The notes below the pieces were generated by a model. The model did not search any database. It was given only the letters and a program-made list of their open reading frames with translations, and was not told where the DNA came from. A stretch of 64,000 nucleotides of DNA, from NCBI GenBank assembly GCA_013398015.1, contig VZRR01027746.1:186001-250000 (forward strand), in the 5' to 3' direction. This document shows, piece by piece, positions 35,916-49,860 of this stretch (position 1 is the first letter of the stretch; each line of letters starts with the position of its first letter). Source of the DNA: Oreocharis arfaki. Taxonomy: Eukaryota; Chordata; Aves; Passeriformes; Paramythiidae. A program made the position numbers and the translations under genes.

Positions 35916-38900
35916 TCTCCCCAGGACTTTTTCTCTATTCTATTTTGGGTATCTGTCTAGGTAATTATTTTAAGAATATAACCCAAAACTTTGTCATGGC
36001 TGTAATTGTGACAGACCTCCTGGTTCTGTGGCTCAAACCTAGATTAATAACCTTGACAAATGCCTTCAGTTACTTCACCATTTTTATTTTAGTTTTGCCC
36101 AAAAAAAGGTCAGGAAATTCAAAAGCAAAGACACCAAAAAATAAAATACCCAATGCCTAATGGCATAACTAGGGAAGGAAAGTGCTCTCAGATTTCTGTG
36201 ATGTTTGAGCATCTTCTGTATACTTGACAAAAGTTAATATTTTAATTAATTATCTTAATTAAAAGCCAAATGCAAACAGATTCAATTCTAAAACAGTGCA
36301 AAAGTGGGAGGCATTACAGATATTAAGATAAAGAAGAAAAGACAACAAAGTGACAGGACAGTTTTTAATTCTAAGATGCCTGCAGGTAAAAAACAGAAAT
36401 TCACTCAATCATTGTAAATGCAAGCTGATGTGCTTGAGAAAAAATATACTCAGATAGAAGTATACAAATAACATATTTGCAGACCAATAAAGCAGAACAT
36501 TCTTTAAGGAGACAGTGAGCAGCAAAATAGATATCATGCAATCTAATATATCGAAGAAAGAAGACCACACAGTTTGAGGCTAGATTTGCAAGTTTGAGGC
36601 TAGATTTGCAAGTACAGAAAATGTCTTGTTCATGTTTCAAAACGGTTTATCTGTCATTTCTTGTCACTGTTGGATGAACATGACTGTCTTATTCCATAAT
36701 GAGAAGAAATTGAAAATAAAATACTTGGTTAAATACTTAGTATATTTATGCCAGAAGGATACTTACATATATAATACGTAATATGTTTTAATAAGTAAGT
36801 CACAAAAGGTGTTACAAAATATAGAATAACATATAACTATGTGATTTGATATAAAGTAATAGATTTACATATGCACTCAAGAATCTATACAGTGGAGCAT
36901 CAAATCTACAATTACATTTAATGCTATGTAATAACTCTTGTGATTTAACTTCTCAGTCTAGCAAACTACTTGTTTAGTACACTGGTTGTACTGAAGGAAT
37001 TTATGAGGTGAATTTTCTCCAAGTTTTTCTCAAGAATTTTGCTGTATCATACCATGGTGGTGCATCCCCTTCTCCCTGCCCTGGCTGCACTGTGATCTGA
37101 GACACATATTGTAAATTGAAAGAATCCATGTCTAGTGATCCATGTCCATGGATCAATCACTGAGCAATTTGAGATACCATAAATGAGAAGGAAAGCAGCC
37201 TTGTCAGAAAAAAAGTTAGATCTAGGCATAATTCCTGGAGAAATTAGAATGATTAGCATATGGAAAATAAGATCTCTACTGTGTAAATAATTGCTATTTT
37301 GTTTCACTAGAATTTGAGTGATTTTGAAGGGAGGAAGTCCTAGCCTGTGACCTGAAGAAAACTGAAAACCAGAAGGGGAAAAATGGTTCAAATCTCATTT
37401 CCCTTAAGACAGTGAGGATATTTAGAAAAGAGAATGATTTGCTATTCAATACCTGTAACTTCAGAAAGTGAGATGTGGGGAATAAATTAGATATATTTAA
37501 GAGTTTAGGTGTGACTATGCTTATGGGAATCTAGCACATAATCTGAAAGACACCATATAGTCTTAAAAAAGGTTTCTTAGAGAGGTGAAATGAATTGCAT
37601 AGTGGTGGAATACCACTTATAAAATTGCTACAAATGAAGTTTAGAAAGCTAGTTTATATTAGAAATTTAAACTTCAACAAGTCTGAGGTATATTATTCAT
37701 ATTCTAAGACTATTTCCATACTAAGCAGCATTTACTCCAGAATATAGTAATATTGTATTTAATTTAAATAAAAGTTTTAAAATCTATTAATCACTTTAGA
37801 AGCAAACAATGAGCTAAGGAGAAAAATGCAGAAATAATTGTTTTGTAGATGGCATAGAAAACCATGCAATAAAAGGAGTTCTCTTAAGTTAAGTAAGGAA
37901 CTTACGATATATTGAAAATATGTATTTTCACAAAAGTAGATTTTTGCTAGAAAATCAGGTACTTTCAAGTTATAGAGTATAACTTGATGGATTAAATTCA
38001 GTACTAACAGTTAAGTCTATTTGTTCTAATCAGCAACGAGATATAAGGATGAGAATGAGGGAAGGCAAAGGAAAAAGAAGCTATTCTGGCAAGGAAGCCA
38101 ATGTCAGAGGAGCTTCTAATGCAAGCTCAGGAAAAAAAACAAAATGCTTTTGTGACTAACCATACAACAATGTGTAAGCTGCTGAATTACCTGGAAAGAG
38201 GCCTCAATTACTTGCTAAACTTCGTCAGAGTGAGAAATAAAGAACAGTCAGAAGAGTCTTGCAGGAGAACACAGGAAGATATATAAAGGCGATACAAAAT
38301 TAGCTACCTGTAGTGTGATGCTGAGTGCTGCCCATGCTGGCTCTGATCCTGAAAAGCATCTAAGCATGTAATTGATTTTAATCATGCAGGTCTCCTTTCT
38401 TGTTTAACAAAGCTTAAGATCTCAAGTTCATGTCTTTCAATACTTTACGAAATCAAGGTTTTAACAACTCCCAGTAAATTATAGTAAAGACATCACATGT
38501 TTTTGTTTACATTAAAACAAGTAGATCTGGCAATGACTCAAACTTGACATTATTATGAGACTTTCATTAAATGCAATTGCATTCAGATCACATTCAAAGA
38601 ATTTTAGGGAAGTGTCGAACTAGCATGTGGGATAAAATTGCATGGAAACTGAAGGCTCTCAGGTTGTCGAATCATATTATGTCTGGTAAGTCAGCTGGGA
38701 AAAAAGAAGTTTTTTATTGAAGTGTTCAGGAATAGTCTTTTAAAAATCTCATCTTCCCTTTTCGTGAATACTTTCGTAAATGCCAGCTGAAATGATCATG
38801 TATTTGAAATTGCATCTGCTAACCCAGGCATGGCTTTTAACTTTTTTTCTCCCTATGAACAATTATGACATACATCCTCAAGCATCTTACAGACTGTCAT

Positions 38901-40245
38901 GGGTTCAATGAGTCCTACCTACAAGAGTCACAGTTACAAAAAGATGGCTTCAGTTTCACACCTGCCTATAAATGTTGTTTACTACCTCTCAGAGGAAAAG
39001 GGGGTGGGATAATCTCTCTTCAACAACTTCAAAGCCTTCTTCTTCCAACACAGATACTTGGGAAAAAGGATTTTAAAAGGTTACACACTTGAGTGTTGAA
39101 TGCATGCATGTTTGCATGTGTGCATCAACTGATTTTCTTTTCTCTTTTTTTTTACAATTTTTTTCTTTTTATCCTGTTTTCAATGCCACATAGAAAATGT
39201 TATATCAGATGTTTTTAGCTAAAAAAGTAGAAGATCATATATACTTAGAAGTCTGTAAGGTTTTAGTAACAAAAACAACATACTTTGCAAAAGAGAAAGG
39301 TAAAATTGTTGAAAATGTCAAAAAATGCTGTATTTTTCATTTTTTAATGGTAGAGACATTGAAGAAAACTCCAAAAACAAAACACCAAACCAAACAAAAA
39401 AAACCCAAAAACTTTCCTGAGATTGGCAACTGTCTTTTTACACTTTGAACAATGTTTAATAAATAAGATTGTTACATTGCTTTGAAGAGTGCTTAGTCAT
39501 ATTTAAATGACAAAGCAAACCTACTTCAATGAAAAAGTCTGTTAGAAGGTAGGTGGTAATAACAAAAACCCTGAGGTTGAGTAAGGCAACTTTTTTCAGA
39601 AGATTCTAAGCCACTAATGTGTGGCAGTTCTTATTCATTCTAGTAGTTTAGATAATTTGAAAATCATATGCAATTTCTTTAGGTTCTTATGATTCCTGCA
39701 AATCATATATTGCTTCAGAACTAGCAAATAGACGTGGCAAGGCAGCCAAATTTCAAAGCATTTATCAAGTACACTTGCTCCACTTCTCTGTCTTTACAGA
39801 CATTTTAATCTGATACCTCTGTCAGATTACTGTGAGTATTTTTGACATCACAGGAAGGTAGACATAATCAACTGTTTCAGTCTAACCCTCACTTTCAGAT
39901 ACTCTGGGTGAGGTAGTAAATATTTTCTATAATTTCAACACTCTGTCTTTCTACCTAATTCTAAAAATCTCTCATTTATTTTTCTGTGAGGTAGCCAAGC
40001 AAAAGCAAGATGTCATTCATTTCTTTCTTCGTACTTGGAGAAATGAGGAATTTTCCTCCATCTTCTGGTGGACTTAATGTCTTTGAAGACCTGACAGGAT
40101 TCAGATAATTTTGGACACAGTTTGTTCCTGATTACCATATTAAAAAAGGTATCTCTGACTGCAGCTGTTTTCACGTGTTCTCATTGAGTTCAGTTAAATA
40201 TGTTCATCTCATTAAAATTTGATCGGTTTTCTGAAAAAATTTCAC
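35916..40245. other. AT-rich non-coding stretch
   Basis: No supported gene. It contains the tandem duplication at 36571-36610, described separately. A lysine/glutamate-rich frame lies at 38059-38286 (plus), with an acceptor-like CTAATCAG at 38026-38033 but no donor. A 114-codon frame at 37047-37391 (minus) was not recognised. Confidence 0.5.
36571..36610. repeat. perfect 20-bp tandem duplication
   Basis: AGTTTGAGGCTAGATTTGCA occurs twice in direct succession with no mismatch, followed by AGT. Perfect identity suggests a recent replication-slippage event. Confidence 0.95.
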
Positions 40246-40660
40246 CTCAAACCCCAGCTTTAAAGCAATACCTTCTACAGATTACTTGTTCTTGCAAACA
40301 ACAGCTAAAATAGGTGTCATGGAGCCATTTGGCCCTTAAAAGGAGCCCTGCAGTGCGGCTTTTAACTCCAGAAAGCATCACACGTGTACCGAGAGTTCTG
40401 GGCAAAAAGCAGAATTTGATATGTTCAGCACAATGGATGTCAGTCGGTATCCTGTGTGGAGATGCAACCACACAGATCCTACTCTCGGCAGCAGCTTCCA
40501 CTTACACTCTGTCATGTGCAAAGTTAAACTGCCATCCCAAGCCAAAGTTTCAGAGTGCCTCTAAGCAGCAACCAAGACGATGGAAAAGCGCTGCTCTACT
40601 GCTGCCAGCCGGGATCCTGAGGTAGCCATCCAGGGAGCTCACCCAGGAAACTTTTTATGC
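40246..40660. promoter_or_regulatory. small CpG cluster, possible regulatory element or exon
   Basis: Eight CpG dinucleotides fall within about 300 bases (40314-40620) in a region where they are otherwise sparse, and GC content rises to near 50 percent. The E-box CACGTG lies at 40381-40386. The plus strand is open for 103 codons across it (40314-40625) and ends beside CCTGAGGTAGCC, a weak donor-like site. The minus strand has an 84-codon frame. I recognise neither product. A distal enhancer, a non-coding RNA first exon or an unidentified repeat fragment would all fit. Confidence 0.25.
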
Positions 40661-43143
40661 ATTAAAAAAGCCATTATTTTAAACAATGAAAATAAAACCA
40701 AACCTTTCCTCCCTTCCTTCAGCTAGTTCGCCACACTGCCAAGCAGTTCAAGGAGAAAGAAATAATGGGTCAGAAATACGAACAGGGAGTAGTACACATT
40801 GTCTTCTAACAGCTCATTTGGCTTTTAATACTATGGTGTTAGTTATATTTGCCCTTATCTAGAGCAACACTAGCGACAATATTGAGAACAACACATATTA
40901 ACACCAGTTCAAGTATCTAATATGTTGCTCTCTGAAGAAAATAACTATTCCATTATGAGAAGGTTAGCTTACAAATTAAAAATGATGGTTCTGTTCCTGG
41001 AGAATTTAGATCCAGGAAAAAAACTGGTCTTTATTTTAGAAGGTAAATAATACCAAACAGATAAATATAAAAATTTTGGTAACCTTTAATCCAATTCCCA
41101 AGGATTTCATCTCTTTTTTATTCATATTACATAGACTTGCTCCTAGAACGAGATAAGTTTATCTTGTCCTAAAAGCTATTTTGTCTTTAGGAAATCAGAA
41201 ATATATTAGAAAATATCAGTAGTTTTTGTACAAATTTGTTCAAAGAGGATATGAAAAGAAAATTCATGTTTTAAATTTTTTGGTTTTATCTCCCCATTTA
41301 TATAGAATCTTTGTTATTTTTTTTCTTTTTTTTTTTTGGACAGAGGCAGTGTCCTCATGTAACAAAAAGAAAAAAATGGTGAACATATTACTTAGCAATT
41401 TTTAAATCATTTTAAAAGATGCTAGCTGTGATCACAAGTGTTCAAGAATTATCCTGTGGCACAGGATGAACATAGTGTGTTAATAATTGTGCACTAAGTA
41501 ATGAAGGCAGAATTGAACCCTTAGTGTATCTAATTCCTATATTTTCTGTCAGAATTGAGAGCTCTTTCCATGTGGTCTGTGTGGGTTTTTTCAAGCACAT
41601 CTGAGATATTTAGATGTCCCAGCATCCCTGTGACTATCATATGTCAGTTAAGCAGCTCCTTAAATTTTATCTTTGGGTTTCTATTTGATCTTTGGGCTTC
41701 CTCCCAGCTAACAGCTATTTGGGGAGCACTTGCCTTAAATTCTGAGGACAGAAACCAAAATTTTCTCTAAAGATTCCTCCTTTATCTATTTTCCTTAGGC
41801 CTTCTGCTAACATAGATTAAAAGCAGTAATCTAATTTATGGATGTTCTACAGGCTCAGAGGGAGGAAGACTATAATAGGATATCAATGTTTTGCTCATAT
41901 GTAAATACAGTGAAATGAGAAGATTGATTTTCTTTCTTTAGTCCTTTTTTTCTTTTTTTTTTTTTTAAATTTCCAATTTATTTTTTAGGAGGAAAGCTAT
42001 TTGATACTATAATTTGGTATGATTCAGAGCTATGACTCACCTGGAACCGAACTCTTTAAAAAGCTTCTTACTCATAAGACTGTTTTTGTTTACACCTAGT
42101 GAAATCTCTAGATTTGAGATACATGTAAGAAAGAAAAGCTTTAGGGTGGACCCAAGGGATATTTTAAATTTTACTTATATCTTTATCTTTGTTTCAGAAC
42201 TAGAAAAAGTAGTACTTATTTTAGTACTTATGCTACCATTTTCCATAACAGCTATTGTTGTGGCAAGATGCTAAAATGGTTAATGATGAAGAAACAGAAA
42301 GCACACAATATATTAAGACACAAAAACGCATAAAATGTTGCAATTAGAAAAAGATCAGGCAATAAAATCCTTTTTTGTTGGATCTTTCTGTAAATGTATG
42401 TGCATTTTACTTTTTCTTCCTCGGGAAAAGCTAGTCACTAATCTTAATTACATTCCTTAAAAAGACTGGTATGGAAAAGCAGAGTGTATTAAATGAAGCA
42501 GACTATCCCATTCTTTCACGGGAACAAGGAAGAATTATCCACAGTTCATCAAAATGTTCTCCTCTGCACCATATTATGTTGTAATGATTAAAATAAATTT
42601 CAGTATGTGCTTGATAGAACCTTGGAGATCATGTTAAGGGCAAGGGCACAAAAATAACTCTGATAGCCAGATTAAGAGAAAGTATAATCTCATAGATCAG
42701 AAGACTGCTTCCATATACCTTTATTCAGTGTAAAACTGTGTTCAAATCCAAAATGACCTCCCTGTTCCTTTCAATTTTTTTTTTATTTCTTTCTGAATCA
42801 AAAATTTCAGCAATGACTTAGCAAGCATCAGGCAGTAAACTTTTACAGCTGTCCATATTTTAATTACATAATACTGAATTGTTGAATAGCCTTTTGTGTT
42901 ACTGTTGTCTGCTCTGTGTGCAGCACGGATGTGAACTACTTGTATATTGCTCTCTTCAGCAGGTTACTAATAAATTCTCATTCCTTAACTATGCAGACCA
43001 TGGGCTAGCGAAAACTGGACTTCACTTCTTAAAACTGAATTAATTAGAAGCTCATCAAAATTCTTTCATAGTTTGAGTGTAGGGGAGGCTGAGATTTCTA
43101 TTTCACTGCAGTTATATATCACAGGAGAGAGAAGAAACAATCT
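40661..43143. other. AT-rich non-coding stretch
   Basis: No supported gene. T runs lie at 41317-41337 (one C inside) and 41945-41966 (one C inside). Confidence 0.55.
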
Positions 43144-46100
43144 ATGGTTGAAATCCATTTAGGAGAGCTCATTTCCTATACCCTGGCCCCAGTGACTTTG
43201 GGACAGACAAATGGAGGTAGGATGGGGATGGACAGAGAGGTGTCAGTGCAGATAATAGGACACGAGGAAGAAACAGGGAAGACAGAGGCTCTGAATGGAG
43301 GTTTCTTTCTTCTTTCCTTCCAACAGTTCACTCCATCCAGTTCCCCTGTCCTCAATCGCCCTAGGGCATGTGGAAGCAGTTATAAATTCTGGGAACTGCC
43401 CAGAAAATAAATAAGTGAAATTTATTTCACAATTTATTTCACAAAAAATAAGTGAAAATGCTGCCATTTTTCTGCCTGTGCCCTGAAGGCAACTCTGGCT
43501 GATAGGCAAGACTAGGCTTTGAGCATTATGGTCTGTACGGAAGTTACTGCAAAATCTAGAAACACTCTTGGAGGCAGAATACGCATGAGTATTTTAATAA
43601 AAGACTGTTTGCTGGTGTGACTGTAAAACTTCCACCTTACATTTTTTTCTCCAGTTAGGATAAACAACCCTACAGAATCTGTGCACTCTGACTTTACACA
43701 GACTCCATAGGTCTTCTCTGAGATATCTCCAAACTAATCCAGAAGCTGTTTATTTAGTGTTCTGGAAGGCAGTATATACATTTCAACGTGTTGCATTATT
43801 AATTTTATCACCAAAATATATCTGATAAAAACCACTTCCTATTTCTTTGGCCACGATAATATATATTAACGATAATTATGGAAGTCTAATGCTACAAATA
43901 TCTAGAAACTTCTACTAAAACACAAGTTCAGTTAATGTGATTTATTTTAAATCAACTCACCAATACTTGATTTCTTCAACTGGAAATCTCTAGAGAATCA
44001 ACATTTTTTCAGTGAGATATCCTTATAATATCCTAGGAGACTACCAAAATCTAGAAGCATGAATGGAGGGTATCTGTGCTTTACTAAGCAATGCAGACAG
44101 AATTCGGGAGAGAAATCTTATGTAAAATTAATTAAAGCTCCAAAAATCATCTGCAAACTATATAGACAAACCTTTAATTTGAGATGACTGAAGGTAGCCT
44201 GGGGTTTAGTCTGAAATACCATATACTGATTTTGTTACATTTTCAGAATTTTCTGGATTTGAAAAAATTTTTGAGAGTTGATGTCTTTTATTTATTTTTG
44301 GCTTATTCAGAACAGGTATGAATAATTGGTAACACTGGAATTTACCAGAGAGCTGGCAGCTCTTTAAAGACATTTTTCCTAGAGTGTAAAGCTCTTGATT
44401 CCCATGTGTCAAAAAATCAGACTTTTTTTGCTCCTGTGAGACATTTCCCGTGATCTGTTTCCTTGAAAACTGGAGAGCTCAGGCTAGTAATCATTTATTA
44501 TTCATAATTAATTCATTTTAATAACATGAACTTATATTTACTAAAGCACTGCCAATGCTTTATATAAGAAAATTCTAAATTTTGCTCATTCAAAATAACC
44601 CAGTTCATTTCTCAGGTGGCAAGTAGACTTTTCTGAAAGTTTAACAGAATTGTTGCTTATCTCATATGGAAATTAGTGCTTGAAGATAGAAATCTATTTT
44701 TCTATAGAACAACTGAAACTAACTCCATTACTTCCCTATAAAATTCAAAAAATATCATAAGCAGCTTCAAAGTACGAGTTAAGTCCAACAATATTAACAG
44801 GATGCATAGCATTTTATTTCTAAAATTTTTAATTCAATTTTATTTTGATTTGTTACTGCCTTGAGTCTGTAAATTCTGTCTCAGAAGTAAATACTGACAA
44901 GCATAATAAAAGCAACAGTATCTCATGTCTCAGTTTAATATTAAAATTATCATCTTAAATTAATCTTTTATTGCATTTACACTGTGCATCTTCTAAATAT
45001 TAAAGAATGGAGAGCTGAGCAAATCCAAGTAGGTTGTGCTATAATTAAATAGGCACAATGGGGAAAAAAAAATCAGAAAAAGAACTTAAATGTTTTATGT
45101 TTGTGTTATAAATATTTCTTTAGTTATCTCTAAGCCCCTACTTACATTCCCTTCTCTATTATGCCGCTCTTCAAGGTTGACAGAACATTTACTCCACTTA
45201 TTTGATCAATATCCTACTCCCACACACTAATAGTTAGAAGGTTTCTTACTCAATCACAGCCCTTTTTCAATATTTTATCTTCAGATAATGCCAGGTATTC
45301 AAGCATTGTGTCACTATAATTAACTCAGCACAAAAATTATTAATTGATATGGGATCTACCTTCTTGATAGCAACCACTGAAAGCTACTGTTAACGGCCTC
45401 TCAGAGATACATCCAAAAGCTGGCTTTCCAAAACCAATTACAGTATGGAGAGCAGAGAAGGCAAGACAACACAAGCATCAACCTGTGGTGAATTCCAGCT
45501 GGATGTAGAAAGTTCCCCGCTCCTGTTCCTGCTGAGACAGAGAGGCTGCAGGTCAGGTCAGCATGGTCAGAAGAATAAGACACAGAAACAGCTTTAATGA
45601 CTCAACAGGAAAAATGAGATTACCCGGAAACCAAAATGTCTTACTATAGATTTGATGTTGGACATTTTCTTTTTCTGCTGTACAATAATTTAATGACAGT
45701 TGATAAAGATGACAAAACAAATCAGATTGTTTCACATGTAAGGTAAAGAAGAATTCATAATCCTGTGTATTCCCCTTTCTGCCTTTTACAGTAAATTAAA
45801 ATAATACTGCAGCTGTGAGAACAAGACCATAGGATCATTAGCAGATGGAAAAAGAGGAACGTAACTCTAGGACTCTGTGGCTAGTGAAATTACTCAGGAA
45901 TAGCAAATTCTTTCTTTGACTTTCTGGTCCTAAGATAATCAAATTGTGAATGGCAGAAGGACCAAGTGCTGACATTTCTCAACTTTCTGCCGTCTCTCAA
46001 ACTTTACTGTAGTCACTAAAATGTCAATCTCCCTCAAGATACAGTGCAGCCGTCAGTCCACTTATCCCCATGCTCTGCAGAATCCAATACTTTAACCACA

Positions 46101-47560
46101 CAGAGGGTATATTCTTTGTGTGTCTTTTGAAAAGGAGAGGGCCTGCTGATGACCACCAAAAAAGACTCAATTGCCTTTCAGAAGTGGGAAGTTTTCTTCC
46201 AAAAGAAAACTTCAGAAACTAATTTCTTTCATTGCCCTGCTCCTCTCAGTGCTTCAGGCATGAGGTGCTATAAGATAGAAATATATATCACCTTTCTCTA
46301 CGGAAAATGATTTAAAGATGAACCTTGACTCTCGAGATACTACACAAGATGTGCGTAAAATGTATTTCATCAGCAAATATAAAGATCTTAGTCAAAACAA
46401 GATAAGTTGGTGAGAGACATTTCATTCAATTAATCTGCTTTACTATCTGACTGCTCGAGACAGGAATTGTCAACCAAAAATAGTATAAGATGTTTATTTT
46501 AAAAATCCCCACAAAGCTTTCAAACTTTGCAAAATATCTCTGTTCTGTCCATCATGGCTGTCGAGTTCACTACACTTTCCAAGATTTCTCTCAGCCTTAC
46601 AGCATCAATGATAAGTAGTTGATAATGAAAAAAGCTCTCTTATTTTTTAGCTGCTCTGTCAAATACTATTTAATCTCTATTGACCAAAAGGTCTTCAGCC
46701 AGTGGTAGAAAATTTGCTTCTGAAATTGTCATACCACTATTAAGCTCAAAGGTATTTCTGAAGTATAGATCTGAGCTCATGGAATGCCTCCTGTTTGTTT
46801 TGAAAACTTAATGGGAAGCCATGTCATCAGTGAGTCCATTTGGCCTCAGGCAATGATACTTGTAAAAGTCACCGACTGTTTCTGTTGTTTGATCGGGAAA
46901 GGTAAATATTCTGTGCCTACTTTATGAAGCTAAAGCAAGAATATGATTCTTAAAAATAAGATCCTCTTTGATTAAATTACCATGCTTGTTGAATAAGCAG
47001 TATTCACCATAAAAACGCAGAAATATTCCCTGGCTTTCCCAAAATGATCTCCATTTGCAATGCCCAATACAGAGCTACAAGTCACCTTCATATTGTTAGA
47101 AATATCTTCTGGCCAGTACATGTGGAATCTGAATTACATAACTTATGTTAACCTTAAAAAAATCGGTATAAATGACTATGAGTCTAATATTGTCTAAATG
47201 TAATATTAAAAAAAAAAAAAACAACTTTGTGAAAGTGACAGCATAACAAATAAAATACATAAACTCCAATACAATACAGATGACTCACAAATGGAGCTCA
47301 ACTATAGTCTTTTTAAAACACTTCTGAAGATAAATAAGTCACAGGGCTCCCAAAATTATGTCAAAACTCTCTTAACAACTGCATCTAGTCTTATCATTAA
47401 AAGCCTGTGGTTTCAAAAGAGGCAGAAGGATCATAATAAGAGCCTGAGGTTGTTTCACAACATTCATACAAAAACTAGCAAACCTGTCACAGTGATCAGC
47501 TCCAAAAGCTATTAGCATGTTGTTCCCATCTGGATTCATGAGATTACTGTTACCTGAAAC
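43144..47560. other. non-coding stretch with a cluster of small inverted repeats
   Basis: Frames at 43144-43410 (plus) and 43243-43509 (minus) overlap and were not recognised. At 43406-43457 the motifs AATAAGTGAAA and ATTTCAC each occur more than once in opposite orientation. The rest, to 47.5 kb, shows nothing further. Confidence 0.5.
47208..47221. repeat. poly(A) run
   Basis: Fourteen A residues in AT-rich DNA. No retrocopy is seen upstream of it. Confidence 0.85.
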
Positions 47561-47660
47561 AGACAGACTGGGCAATCTATATCATTTGTATGACAGAGAC
47601 CATAGCTCTAGGTCTCAGTCTGTCTTGTGCATGGTCTCTGAACATCTTTATACAAATGAT
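47561..47660. repeat. interleaved inverted repeats
   Basis: AGACAGACTG (47561-47570) is exactly complementary to CAGTCTGTCT (47616-47625). ATCATTTGTAT (47581-47591) pairs with ATACAAATGAT (47650-47660), and CAGAGACCAT (47594-47603) pairs with ATGGTCTCTG (47631-47640). The order is A-B-A'-B', so the two stems compete or would form a pseudoknot in RNA. No gene is attached to it. Confidence 0.65.
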
Positions 47661-49860
47661 GTACAAAATCCCAGACATCAGTGTCAGACTTCCGTTCAAA
47701 GTAATATGATACTAGAAATAAAATGCATGTAAAATATTCTCAGGTAAAATGGAAACAAACAATATTCATACATAGGCCAAATTGGAATTTTCATCTTTTC
47801 ATAAATAGTTTTTCTGGCCAGTAAAAAAATTGTCATAAACATTTTCTAAATGAGCAAAGAATTTCAGACACTATTCCTGCCAATTTGACATGTCTGCAGA
47901 GTCACCTAACAAGAATGCATAACAATACTAAAGAATCGTGCAAATTCCACCAAAATGTTAGCACACATAGCAAGCATTGTAGAACAAGACTCGACAAGTG
48001 TCAAAGATTATTATTATTAGATAGGGATTCATAACTGAGTCTTGTTAAAATATGCAAAATCTTACAACCTTAGGCAAATGTTATCAACACATAACTTTTT
48101 AAATATACGAACTATTGAAATGCATGGCTTACAGTAGCATAATTTCAAAAAATATTGTCCAAGGTTATTCCTCATGAGAATGTATACTAGATTTTTAAAG
48201 GGATTTTTCCTAGCTAGACTGCCTACTAGCATTTTGAAAAGGAGACTCATCTATCAGAAAACTAACAGGTTTTTCCCTTAAATAAGAAAGTTTTAGTGAA
48301 TACTGCTGTAAGGGCTTAAGCAAATAAAATACAGAGTTTCATGAAATGACACCTTATAAGAACTAAATGATAATGCAAAGGTCATGCTTAAGACTGAAAA
48401 ACATACAGTTTAACCTCTTACTACTTTCAGTACACAAAGTTTAAAGAAAAAGCCCTTGTCTTGAGAATTATTTTATTCGTTTTAAAATTATCATCTGCTA
48501 TTTAAAGCTGAGAAAATTCAAGACATAGCTATACAATACGCAACATTTAAGAGTAACATGAAAATGAAGGAGGCATAAACGATATTGAAATTTCTGTTCA
48601 AACAGACAAAGAGACATTAAAGTAGGGTAAATAATCCTGTTCCCCTATCGTTCTGGACGACTTTTTGGTACTAAGATACTCAATATCTCAATTACACTTC
48701 TAGTCCAAAAATGGCAGCAGTACAAAATCTGGAAGGGCAAACAAAAAGACGAAAAATTAGTTCATTGCAACTATATTTCTCAATTACCCATATAAATCAA
48801 ACATGTTAATTTTTCATGAGCACTAAATTAATTTTGAATGTGATATCTGCTTCCAATGAATGCTGTACACACATTGTCCCTTGAGATCTACCGCCCAAAT
48901 ACTGCATATCAACAAGTGAGAACATTTTGAGGAGTTTGTAAGTAAAGCAATAAATCTCTATGCCATTTAGCATGCGAGATAAAACAAAATAACAGCCTAT
49001 GGTGACGCTGAAAAAAAATCCATAAACTATCTATAATTCAGCAATGGAATAGCAGGAATAGCTAAAGCAGGATTTTCAAAAGAAAGCAATTCAATATTTT
49101 CCTATTTAAGACAGAGGAGGCATATGAAAGATAGAAAGAAAAGGAAGAAGTTAATCTTCAGAAAAAATGCATGTGTGACAGATGGAAACATTTAAAATGT
49201 GAGAAAGCTTGTGAGGCAGAAAGTAAATTCATCTCCCATGTTGAAGGAATGAGGAATGTAGCAAAAGGGAAAAAAAGTTATTTGAAGCCCTTATACTTTT
49301 AAAGCTTCTGTAGTAAAAGCAAGAAAGTTTGAGAAAATGTGATGGCTATATTTCAAGTTGTTAAGCATATGTTGGGTGAACTTTTCAACCTTAAAATAAT
49401 GTTCTAAAAATCAGAAAACTACTCAATATGTAACTCCCACAAACAGCTCACCAAAACACCCACATCTTGTTTTTCCATCAGACACAGTGCTTACAGCTCC
49501 TGTTCTGATGGAAAGAAACAGAGATTTATTCTATTTATTAATGGCAGAACATGGGGCAATGGTGTTTTTATAGCCAAGATGGCTCATTGTTGGTTTTTTT
49601 AAGAGCTTTGGGAGGGTCTTTTTGTTCTCCAATATCTTATTTCCTGTAGAAGTTTGCAGCATTGCTTGGAGAAAAATAGAACCATACAGTAACCAGAATA
49701 TCAAGTATAATACAATTTTAATTACAGAAGAACTGTGGTAAAAAAAAAAAGAATTAATTTGAAAGGGGTTTTTTTATTAGATTTTACTGTGTTTTGGCTC
49801 TAATCTTATGTATTAAAAATATGTCCATTGATGGAGTGGGTTTTTTATTATGCTTTATTA
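47661..49860. other. AT-rich non-coding stretch
   Basis: Nothing supported. The frame at 48062-48250 (minus) is of chance length. Confidence 0.55.

Noticed and set aside
37047..37391. 114-codon minus-strand frame
   Set aside because: No domain, no splice context; length within chance for this composition.
47581..47660. Possible microRNA precursor
   Set aside because: The stem is interrupted by a 2-versus-9-base internal loop and has a 27-base terminal loop, unlike a normal precursor. Kept only as a structural finding.
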